Of a stretch of DNA of 5,607 nucleotides, positions 1 to 5,607 are shown in pieces. The stretch's first letter is position 1. Each line of letters begins with the position of its first letter. The position numbers and the translations under genes are program-made. The DNA is from Planctomycetaceae bacterium (lineage in GTDB: Bacteria; Planctomycetota; Planctomycetia; Pirellulales; Pirellulaceae). A model generated the notes under the pieces. The model was not told the origin of the DNA. It did not search any database and was given only the letters and a program-made list of their open reading frames with translations. Where the stretch lies: positions 682 to 6,288 of the forward strand of contig DMPQ01000036.1 in the NCBI GenBank assembly GCA_003455945.1. Direction: 5' to 3'.

Positions 1-1
1 A

Positions 2-3000
2 TCGGAGTGCCGGCGTCTGGTGGAGCGAGTCGCGGGGGAGTTGCCCGGCCGGACGACGCCGAGCGTCGATCCGATCGGCTCGACCGACGACGCGGGGCTC
101 GACCACGACGAAGCGACCTCGGTGATCGACCTGTCGCGTACCGTTCGCGACTACCGGATCGTCGAGAAGATCGGTCAGGGGGGGATGGGAGCGGTCTTTC
201 GCGCGATCCACACGCGACTCGATCGAGTCGTCGCGTTCAAGGCGCTCCCGTCGACGCGGTTGTCCGACCCTCAGGCGGTGGCTCGATTCGAACGCGAGAT
301 GCGGGCGGTCGGGCGACTGGATCATCCTCATATCGTCCGCGCGATGGACGCCGGCGAGCATGACGGCGAGCACTATCTGGCGATGGAGTTCGTCAGCGGC
401 AGCGACTTGTCGCGCGTCTCGCGGCGCCTCGGTCCGCTCCCGGTCGCCGATGCGTGCGAGATGATCCGTCAGGCGGCGCTCGGGCTGCAGCATGCTCACG
501 AACACGGCCTCGTCCATCGGGACATCAAGCCCGGCAACCTGATGCTTTCCGACGGCGGGATCGTCAAGATCCTCGACCTCGGCCTGGCCATGCTCTCCGA
601 AGGGGAAGCGACCGATCAGCCCGAACTGACGATGACCGGCCAGGTGATGGGAACGGTCAGCTACATGGCTCCGGAACAGGGGAGCGGCACCGGCCCTGTC
701 GACATCCGCGCCGACATCTACGCGCTCGGTGCGACGCTGTTCAAGCTGCTGACCGGCAGCGCGCCGTTCGAGGGAGCGGCCTACGCGACGCCGCTCAAGC
801 GACTGATGGCCCTCGCCAACGAGCCGGCTCCCGATCTGCGAACCCGACGCGACGGCATTCCCGAACCGCTGGCGGCGCTCGTGGCACAACTGCTCGACAA
901 GTCCCCTGAGGGGAGACCGGCCGAGCCGCGCGAGGTGGCGGAACGACTGAGGCCGTTCGTCGCCGGCGCCGATCTCCGCCAGGTGATCGCTCGGGCGACC
1001 GACCGCTCGGTCGATCAGCTCCCTCCTCCCGATGCATCGATCGGCCTCGGCCTTTCGACTCCGCCGAACGTTGCGGCCAACGGCGGTCACGACGAGACGG
1101 TCGTCGAGACGCGCGGGGTCCGGCCGCTCGTTTCGCCTCGCACCGGCGAACGCCCCGCGCCGAGTCTCGCGAATCGGTCGGCGCTCCCTGCCTTGTCGAG
1201 TCGCCGACGCGTTCCGATCCTGGTCGCGCTCGCGGTCCTGGGCCTCGGCGGACTGATCTACCTGGGCATCGTCATGTCGATTCGGACTCCCAAGGGAGTG
1301 ATCGACATCGAAGTGGCGGACGAAGCGATCGATCAGGTGGCGATCGCGGTGGAGCGAGGTGGCCGGCAGGTCTCGATCGCCGACAAGGAGAACGGCTGGG
1401 AGCTGCGGGTCGACGAAGGGGAGTTCCGCGTCGCGTTGGTCGAGGGGGCGGAGCGATTCGAGCTGGATCGCGACTCGGTCAGCGTCGAGCGCGACGGCCG
1501 CGCGATCGTTCGCGTGCGTCGCCGAGCCGATGATGCCCCCGAGGCGATCGCTGCGGTGCCGGCGCCGGACGAAACGGTGATGCCCGATCGAGATCCTGCG
1601 CACGACGTGAGCGATCCGACGTCACCGCAAGACGATCCGAACGACGTCGATCCGCGCCCGTTCCGTGTGGTGCGAGCCGACGGAACGAGCGAGTCGTACA
1701 TGGGCTTCTGGGCGGCGATCGAGAACACGAACGACGGCGAGTTCGTCGAGGTGCTGCGGAACGGTCCGGTCGATCTGCCGTTCGATCCGAGCGTCGATCG
1801 ACCGGTACGGGTCCGCGCCGCCGCCGGCTTTCGCCCGCTGCTGGTGATCTCGTCCGAGCACGGCTCGGTGCTGCATCAGGGGGTGGAGTTCGTCGATTGC
1901 GACCTCGATCTGCGATCGGCGCGACTCTACGGTTACTCCGGCGCCGAACGGAACGATCCTCCTTGGATCTTCGACCGCTGCCGGATCCGCGGAGCGATCG
2001 CCGAAGGCATCGAGACGCTGATCATTCGCGATTCGATCCTGGTCACCGAATCGATCTTCTACGTTCCGAATCGAGGTCTCGGCTCGCGCATCGAACTCGA
2101 TCGCTGTGCGCTCAAGTCGCATTCGAGCGGGTTTTATTTCGCGGAGGGGTCCCATGAGATCGTGCTTCGGAACTGTTCGTGGCACTCCCGAAGCCACGGC
2201 AGTCTCGACCTCGTTCGCATCGATCCCGGCGCGTCGGTCTCGATCCAGGCCGAGGGAACGTTGCTTGCCGTCGACCGGATCCTTCCCGACATGTTCGACG
2301 ATGCGGCTCGACCCGGCATCTCGTGGCGCGGCTCGGGGAACGTCGCCGCCGGCTACCCGCCGCTCGACGCCGAGGGGAAAGACGATCTGACGTTCGCCGA
2401 CGATCCGATGCGATCGATCACGCCGTTCGCTCGTCTGGTGCCCCTTGACGGTCCGGTTCGCTTCGAGTTCATCGCCATCGGCATGCGGGATTCCGACGTT
2501 CGAGTCGCTTCGTTGGAGCGATTCGTCGCGACGCTTCGCGAGGCCGATCCGACGTTCGACGCCGGTCCGAACTTCGCCGCCGTCGGCGCCGGCGCCGCGT
2601 ACGAACGGGGACGCGACGCGAGCGGAGAACAAGATGAACCGCATCGCCCGGAACGCTTGGACGGCGGCGCGTTTCTCGTCACGACGGGGAACGGTCCTCC
2701 CCGGCCGTTTCGATCGTTGCAGGAAGCCTGCGAAGCGGCAAAGGATGGCGACGTGATCGAAATCCGCTCCGACGCCGACTTCGGTTCGGTGACGATTTCC
2801 GGGGACCGGTCGGTGACGATCCGCGCCGCTCGCGGCTACCTGCCGCACGGCAAACGGATCGATGTGGTGGGTCGAGGGGTGACCTTCGAAGGACTGACCT
2901 TCGAGTACCTGGATACGAATCTCTTCGACGAGGAATCGCCGTCGACGAGGGCGGATGCCGTGCGAGTCATGAACTGCACGGTCGGCGTCGTGAACGGCCG

Positions 3001-3562
3001 AGCGACCGAAAGACGATCGATCGAGATCGGCAATTCGTTGACGGTCATCATCGGAGTGACCACGTCGACGGGAGGTCATCTGACCTTGACGAACTCGGTC
3101 GCCGATCTGGTCATGGCTCCGGCCGACGAAGGTGCGCCGAACGGAGACGTCAGGATCGAGCGGAGTCTGCTTTGGAATCCGCAGGGGATCGATCGGGGCG
3201 CACTGGTCTTCCACGCCTCACAGAAGGTCATGCTCGAGCGAAGTCTCTTCGTCGGCGGTCATCAGGTGCTGCAGGGGATCAACGGGGCGATCGACTACGC
3301 CGGCAACGGCAACGTCTACTGCGCTCCGGGCGGAGTGAGCACGCTCGGCGGCTACCCGTCGCGACCGCTCCGCCTGGTCGGCAGCGCGATCGCGACCGAC
3401 GTCGATCCCAAGGAAGGCCTGCCGGTCGACATGATCCCGTCCGGATGGCGACTTCCCGAAGAGCTGACCGCTCGACTCCCCGAAGGAACGTCGGTCGGCG
3501 TCTCGATCGAAACGCTCTCCGAGCGCCTCGGCGAACGCGAACCGGTCTTTCGACGCGAGTGA
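2..3562 (+). CDS. Transmembrane Ser/Thr protein kinase with tandem beta-helix-like ectodomain (5' partial)
   Basis: A membrane-anchored Hanks-type kinase expected to phosphorylate Ser/Thr of cytoplasmic targets in response to an extracytoplasmic signal. The frame is open to the left edge; residues here are numbered from the GTG at 20. The kinase domain spans about 45-313: glycine loop GQGGMGAV (52-59), Lys74 in VAFK, Glu93, catalytic HRDIKPGN (166-173, Asp168), metal-binding DLG (Asp186, in place of DFG) and APEQ (217-220). All key residues are present, so it should be active. A low-complexity linker leads to one membrane span (398-419). Outside are a small beta domain (424-502), an acidic Pro/Asp linker (503-547) and two related beta-rich modules (548-870 and 885-1180). 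The GTG is probably not the real start: upstream codons read SECRRL, like the end of the Cys/His zinc finger that opens many planctomycete kinases. The kinase call is firm; the signal and targets are unknown. Confidence 0.95.
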   Translation, partial: SECRRLVERVAGELPGRTTPSVDPIGSTDDAGLDHDEATSVIDLSRTVRDYRIVEKIGQGGMGAVFRAIHTRLDRVVAFKALPSTRLSDPQAVARFEREMRAVGRLDHPHIVRAMDAGEHDGEHYLAMEFVSGSDLSRVSRRLGPLPVADACEMIRQAALGLQHAHEHGLVHRDIKPGNLMLSDGGIVKILDLGLAMLSEGEATDQPELTMTGQVMGTVSYMAPEQGSGTGPVDIRADIYALGATLFKLLTGSAPFEGAAYATPLKRLMALANEPAPDLRTRRDGIPEPLAALVAQLLDKSPEGRPAEPREVAERLRPFVAGADLRQVIARATDRSVDQLPPPDASIGLGLSTPPNVAANGGHDETVVETRGVRPLVSPRTGERPAPSLANRSALPALSSRRRVPILVALAVLGLGGLIYLGIVMSIRTPKGVIDIEVADEAIDQVAIAVERGGRQVSIADKENGWELRVDEGEFRVALVEGAERFELDRDSVSVERDGRAIVRVRRRADDAPEAIAAVPAPDETVMPDRDPAHDVSDPTSPQDDPNDVDPRPFRVVRADGTSESYMGFWAAIENTNDGEFVEVLRNGPVDLPFDPSVDRPVRVRAAAGFRPLLVISSEHGSVLHQGVEFVDCDLDLRSARLYGYSGAERNDPPWIFDRCRIRGAIAEGIETLIIRDSILVTESIFYVPNRGLGSRIELDRCALKSHSSGFYFAEGSHEIVLRNCSWHSRSHGSLDLVRIDPGASVSIQAEGTLLAVDRILPDMFDDAARPGISWRGSGNVAAGYPPLDAEGKDDLTFADDPMRSITPFARLVPLDGPVRFEFIAIGMRDSDVRVASLERFVATLREADPTFDAGPNFAAVGAGAAYERGRDASGEQDEPHRPERLDGGAFLVTTGNGPPRPFRSLQEACEAAKDGDVIEIRSDADFGSVTISGDRSVTIRAARGYLPHGKRIDVVGRGVTFEGLTFEYLDTNLFDEESPSTRADAVRVMNCTVGVVNGRATERRSIEIGNSLTVIIGVTTSTGGHLTLTNSVADLVMAPADEGAPNGDVRIERSLLWNPQGIDRGALVFHASQKVMLERSLFVGGHQVLQGINGAIDYAGNGNVYCAPGGVSTLGGYPSRPLRLVGSAIATDVDPKEGLPVDMIPSGWRLPEELTARLPEGTSVGVSIETLSERLGEREPVFRRE

Positions 3563-3627
3563 ACGGAAACCATCGCGAGCGTTTCGGGCCGGCAGTCAAC
3601 GTCGGGGAGCTGCGGAATACCGCGCCA

Positions 3628-3720
3628 TGCGACCGCCCCATCCAGCCCGAAGCGAAGCGCCGGGATCCCCGTGCCCTGATTGCCCCGTGCCCTCCCAGCC
3701 CGAAGCGCCAAGCGCAGGGG
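3628..3720. repeat. Two copies of an AGCCCGAAGCG-type intergenic repeat
   Basis: The 13-mer CCAGCCCGAAGCG occurs at 3642-3654 and again at 3695-3707. Each copy is followed by a variant of (CC)AAGCG and then a G-rich stretch. Between them CCCCGTGCCCT is itself repeated at 3667-3677 and 3683-3693, a 16-base period. From memory, close relatives of the AGCCCGAAGCGCAAGCG string are scattered between genes in many planctomycete genomes, so I read this as a degenerate pair of that dispersed element. Function is unknown; transcribed or structural roles are possible. Confidence 0.6.
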
Positions 3721-3731
3721 CCCTTGGTGGC

Positions 3732-3743
3732 CTCGATATCGAG
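3732..3743. repeat. 12-bp perfect palindrome CTCGATATCGAG
   Basis: CTCGATATCGAG is its own reverse complement. It lies between the AGCCCGAAGCG repeat pair and the following hairpin. A dimeric regulator could bind such a site, but it lies about 460 bases before the next start codon and may simply be part of the repeat element. Confidence 0.4.
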
Positions 3744-3751
3744 AACGCCGG

Positions 3752-3803
3752 GACCAGGGGCGGTGACACTGTTCTGGCGTAGTGCGACCGCCCCCGGTCG
3801 CAC
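3752..3803. repeat. REP-like hairpin with an alternative overlapping stem
   Basis: GTGCGACCG (3782-3790), a CCCC loop (3791-3794) and CGGTCGCAC (3795-3803) form a perfect 9-bp stem. An alternative stem pairs GACCAGGGGCGGT (3752-3764) with ACCGCCCCCGGTC (3787-3799), 12 of 13 positions complementary with a 22-base loop. The two stems share bases and exclude each other. No T run follows, so this is not a standard terminator. A REP-like element, possibly stabilising the kinase mRNA 3' end, is the simplest reading. Confidence 0.55.
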
Positions 3804-3907
3804 CGCATCGTCGAATGCAACTCCCCGGCTCGTCCTGAGCCGCCGGCGAGCGATGTCGATGCCGGGCGAGCTTCGAGGCTCTACGAGTGCGCGTCATCGC
3901 ACGGCCG

Positions 3908-3944
3908 CGCGTCGGGGACGACGCGGGCCCACGTCGGGGCGACG
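3908..3944. repeat. Two tandem CGTCG/CGACG hairpins
   Basis: CGCGTCG-GGGA-CGACGCG (3908-3925) is a perfect 7-bp stem closed by a GNRA-type loop. Six bases later CGTCG-GGG-CGACG (3932-3944) forms a second stem of nearly the same sequence. The two look like diverged copies of one unit. In DNA this GC-rich, 5-7 bp stems can arise by chance, but the similarity and close spacing of the two make that less likely. Confidence 0.4.
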
Positions 3945-4015
3945 CCATGACCGTCGTGCCATCGACCGCGTAGCGCAGCGTTCGCCGGAACGACAAGGCA
4001 CGGAGCATCGCCTCG

Positions 4016-4045
4016 CTTCGTGACCTTCGTGACCTTCGTGGTTAC
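4016..4045 (-). repeat. CTTCGTGAC 9-base triplet array (HEGHEGHE-type repeat)
   Basis: The unit CTTCGTGAC occurs at 4016-4024 and 4025-4033, with a third, altered copy from 4034 running into GGTTAC. On the complement this reads GTAACCACGAAGGTCACGAAGG, and one frame gives NHEGHEGHE. This matches a dispersed intergenic repeat (ACCACGAAGGACACGAAGG type) known to me from many environmental bacteria, where it is often mis-annotated as short HEGHEGHE proteins. It is not a gene here: the frame around it is Arg/Ser-rich and has no domain. Confidence 0.7.
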
Positions 4046-4049
4046 AACA

Positions 4050-4059
4050 GGGGGCCCCC
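4050..4059. repeat. GGGGGCCCCC palindrome
   Basis: A 10-bp all-G/C palindrome lies directly after the CTTCGTGAC array and 14 bases before the candidate -35 box. It may be the edge of the repeat element. With no loop bases at its centre it is a poor RNA hairpin. Confidence 0.3.
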
Positions 4060-4073
4060 GAACCGGAATCGGC

Positions 4074-4102
4074 TTGGAACCGACTTGCGATCCCCCTAGA
4101 CT
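4074..4102 (+). promoter_or_regulatory. Candidate promoter of the cytochrome gene
   Basis: TTGGAA (4074-4079) and TAGACT (4097-4102) are separated by 17 bases. Each matches four of six bases of the sigma-70 consensus TTGACA/TATAAT. Transcription would begin near 4109, giving a leader of about 95 bases. The GGAAC overlapping the -35 box also resembles ECF sigma factor sites, so the sigma class is open. The spacing and the position next to the gene support the call; there is no experimental evidence. Confidence 0.45.
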
Positions 4103-4157
4103 GTCCTCGTCGGGACGGCCTCCGTTCCGATCCCCGCCTGCTCACCTCCTGCCCGCC

Positions 4158-4173
4158 GTCGGCTTCGGCCGAT
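4158..4173 (+). promoter_or_regulatory. UUCG-capped hairpin in the 5' leader
   Basis: GTCGGC-TTCG-GCCGAT folds into a stem of five Watson-Crick pairs plus a terminal G-U, closed by the very stable C(UUCG)G tetraloop. It lies between the candidate promoter and the GGAG at 4189, so it could stabilise the transcript or influence ribosome access. No T run follows, so it is unlikely to terminate transcription. Confidence 0.35.
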
Positions 4174-4188
4174 CCCGCCTTGCGCTAT

Positions 4189-4192
4189 GGAG
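4189..4192 (+). promoter_or_regulatory. Shine-Dalgarno-like GGAG
   Basis: GGAG ends 10 bases before the ATG at 4203. It supports that ATG over the out-of-frame ATG at 4187, which overlaps the GGAG itself and opens only a 61-codon frame. Confidence 0.45.
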
Positions 4193-4202
4193 TCGGCTCC
4201 GG

Positions 4203-5607
4203 ATGGTCTTCGCTCCCGCTTCTCGGTTCGCCGCGCTGTTGTCGTCGGCGCTGATCCTGTGCGCGAGTCGTTCGACCGCCGCTCAGGAACATGCGACTCC
4301 CGAATTGCCGACCACCGCGATCGCGTTCATCGAGACGCACTGTCTCGATTGCCATGCCGGCGACGGGGCTGATGCCGGCCTCGATCTTTCCGGTATCGAT
4401 TCGCTCGATCGCTTCGTCAAGGATCGCCTGAAGTTCGATGCGGCTCGGCGCATGGTCGCCGCGGGCGAGATGCCTCCGGCCGACGTCGACCAGCCCGATC
4501 CGGCCGATCGTCTGGCGTTCGTCGATACGATGTCGCAGTTCTACGATTCGCTCGACGCGACGCTCCCGCCGCAGCCGGGCCGAGTCACGATGCGGCGTCT
4601 GAATCGGGTCGAGTATCGGAACACGATCCGCGATCTGATCGGAGTCGACTTCGATCCGACCGAGTCGTTTCCGTCGGACGAGATCGGACACGGCTTCGAC
4701 AACGTCGGCGAGACGCTGACGATCTCGCCGTTGCTGCTGGAGCGCTATCTGGCGGCGGCCGAGAGCATCGTCGAGCGAGCGATCACTCCCGAGCCTCCTC
4801 CCGTACCGCGCCGTCGTCAGGCGGCTCGCTTCACCGAACCGGCCGCGCGCGAGATTCCGCTCGAAGGAGAATGGCGCGTCGTCAGCTCGACCGCGACCGA
4901 ACCGATCGGCACCGGCCCGCTGCATGTTCCCTACGAGTTCGAGGAGCAGGGGGAGTATCTGTTTCGCACGCGCGTCTTCAAGCGATTCGACGGCGGTCCG
5001 GTCCGCGTTGCGGTGATGGTCTGGGGGAAGGACGAGACCGATGCGGCGAGTGACGAGATGCTGGCGCAGATCGTCGGTGACGTCCGACGCCCGGCTCGAA
5101 TCCTCGAGATCGTCGAGGTGACCGCCGATTCGGCCGACGATCCTCAGACGATCGAAGTCAAGGTTCCGCCGGGACCGGGGCGCGAGCGGATGTCGCTCGG
5201 CTTGTTGCGTACGGAAGGCGATGTCGGCGAGGCGCAGTTGCTCGTCGAGCACTTCGCGCTTCGCGGCCCGCTCGACTCGCGCCCGGCGTCACATCTGGCG
5301 CTCCTGGACGCGCCCGAGGACGCCGATGCGGCGACCAAGTCGCGGGTCGCGCTCGAGCGATTCCTGCGTCGCGCCTATCGCCGTCCGCCGACCGACGACG
5401 AGGTCGCCCGTCTGGTCGACCTGGTCGCCTACCAGATGGAGCAGGGAAAGAGCTGGGAAGGGGGAATGCAGATCGCGATCCAGGCGGCGCTCTGCTCACC
5501 GAAGTTCCTGTTCCGAGTCGAGTTGGACGATCGTCCCGACGCCGACGGCACACGCGAACTCGATCCTTTCCAGCTGGCGTCGCGTCTGTCGTACTTCCTG
5601 TGGAGCA
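4203..5607 (+). CDS. Secreted cytochrome c-like PSCyt1/DUF1587/DUF1595/DUF1592 protein (3' partial)
   Basis: An exported planctomycete-type c-type cytochrome protein, probably periplasmic; its substrate and redox partner are unknown. The first 468 codons are visible and the frame is still open at the edge. Residues 1-27 form a signal peptide: Arg8, a hydrophobic stretch around 9-21, and a likely cut after STAA (24-27). The PSCyt1 region (about 38-115) has the heme motif CLDCH (Cys47, Cys50, His51) and GEMPP (88-92), whose Met90 might be the distal heme ligand. DUF1587 covers about 128-195 (MRRLNRVEYRNTIRDLIG). A beta-rich, carbohydrate-binding-module-like segment follows at about 207-360. DUF1595 lies at about 377-440 (FLRRAYRRP to SPKFLFRVE). 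DUF1592 begins near 455 with LDPFQLASRLSYFLWS. Such proteins usually exceed 700 residues, so about half is missing. The start was chosen for the signal peptide and upstream GGAG; no other in-frame ATG or GTG lies nearby upstream. Confidence 0.93.
   Translation, partial: MVFAPASRFAALLSSALILCASRSTAAQEHATPELPTTAIAFIETHCLDCHAGDGADAGLDLSGIDSLDRFVKDRLKFDAARRMVAAGEMPPADVDQPDPADRLAFVDTMSQFYDSLDATLPPQPGRVTMRRLNRVEYRNTIRDLIGVDFDPTESFPSDEIGHGFDNVGETLTISPLLLERYLAAAESIVERAITPEPPPVPRRRQAARFTEPAAREIPLEGEWRVVSSTATEPIGTGPLHVPYEFEEQGEYLFRTRVFKRFDGGPVRVAVMVWGKDETDAASDEMLAQIVGDVRRPARILEIVEVTADSADDPQTIEVKVPPGPGRERMSLGLLRTEGDVGEAQLLVEHFALRGPLDSRPASHLALLDAPEDADAATKSRVALERFLRRAYRRPPTDDEVARLVDLVAYQMEQGKSWEGGMQIAIQAALCSPKFLFRVELDDRPDADGTRELDPFQLASRLSYFLWS

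Larger units (their letters stand above)
3563..4073. other. Repeat-rich intergenic region without a convincing gene
   Basis: The stretch between the kinase stop and the candidate promoter of the next gene holds no protein I can recognise. Reading frames crossing it on both strands are Arg/Pro/Ser-rich, have no domain motif, and overlap one another and the repeats. GATC, very frequent in both flanking genes, is almost absent here (one site, inside GGGATCCC at 3662-3669), which sets the gap apart from coding DNA. It contains several short repeats and hairpins, listed separately. No clear Rho-independent terminator follows the kinase stop: the only nearby pairing is a weak GAAAC/GTTTC stem without a T run. 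Confidence 0.7.

Noticed and set aside
1622..3214. A 530-codon open frame on the minus strand opposite the kinase gene
   Set aside because: It lies wholly inside a well-supported gene, has no recognisable domain and is rich in Arg/Asp/Val. The many palindromic GATCGA/TCGATC words read without stops on both strands and explain its length.
3352..4008. Minus-strand frames in the gap as a possible transposase relic
   Set aside because: No DDE, HUH or other transposase motif can be seen, and no inverted terminal repeats flank the region. The composition is that of repeat DNA read in a chance frame.
3172..4023. A 283-codon plus-strand frame running from the kinase end into the gap
   Set aside because: It starts inside the kinase gene in another frame, is dominated by Arg/Ser/Pro, and passes through the repeats and hairpins.
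4016..4040. CRISPR-like array
   Set aside because: The 9-base units are contiguous, with no spacers, and far shorter than CRISPR repeats.
3894..4145. An 83-codon minus-strand protein containing NHEGHEGHE
   Set aside because: This is the known false-gene signature of the 9-base intergenic repeat, not a metal-binding protein.
4203..4262. Lipoprotein signal with Cys20
   Set aside because: The residues before Cys20 are Leu-Ile-Leu; Leu at -1 does not fit a lipobox, and a good signal peptidase I site (STAA) follows at 24-27.
4185..5252. A 355-codon minus-strand frame opposite the cytochrome gene
   Set aside because: The plus strand encodes a clear signal peptide, heme motif and known domains over the same bases. 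The minus frame is Arg/Asp-rich with no motif.

Overview
The window looks like a piece of a high-GC (roughly 64% by eye) genome from the phylum Planctomycetota. Two things point there. The first is a very long transmembrane Ser/Thr kinase of the planctomycete type. The second is a secreted cytochrome c-like protein with PSCyt1, DUF1587, DUF1595 and DUF1592 domains, a combination expanded almost exclusively in Planctomycetota and some Verrucomicrobiota. Genus cannot be decided from the sequence.

Layout, all on the + strand: (1) positions 2-3562 hold a 5'-truncated kinase gene whose true start lies upstream of the window. Its product runs from the tail of a likely zinc-finger segment through a cytoplasmic Hanks-type kinase domain and one membrane span. 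The extracytoplasmic part has a small beta domain, an acidic linker and two related modules that look like right-handed beta-helices. (2) Positions 3563-4202 are a 640-base gap with no convincing gene. It is dense in repeats and palindromes: two copies of an AGCCCGAAGCG element, a perfect 9-bp hairpin with an alternative pairing, two tandem CGTCG hairpins, and a CTTCGTGAC triplet array whose complement reads HEGHEGHE. The 3' end of the gap holds a plausible promoter, a UUCG-capped hairpin and a Shine-Dalgarno-like GGAG. (3) Positions 4203-5607 hold the 5' part of the cytochrome gene, which runs off the right edge inside its DUF1592 domain.

The two genes point the same way but are far apart, with a repeat-rich gap and a candidate promoter between them, so they are probably separate transcription units. 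Nothing in the sequence proves a functional link. The kinase would sense something outside the cytoplasmic membrane. The cytochrome protein would act in the periplasm, possibly with a DUF1552 partner, which often follows such genes.

The most unusual points are the duplicated beta-helix ectodomain of the kinase, the strong excess of GATC with five GCGATCGC octamers (all inside genes), and the patchwork of short repeats in the gap. I found no CRISPR array, tRNA, rRNA, intact insertion sequence or recognisable defence system.
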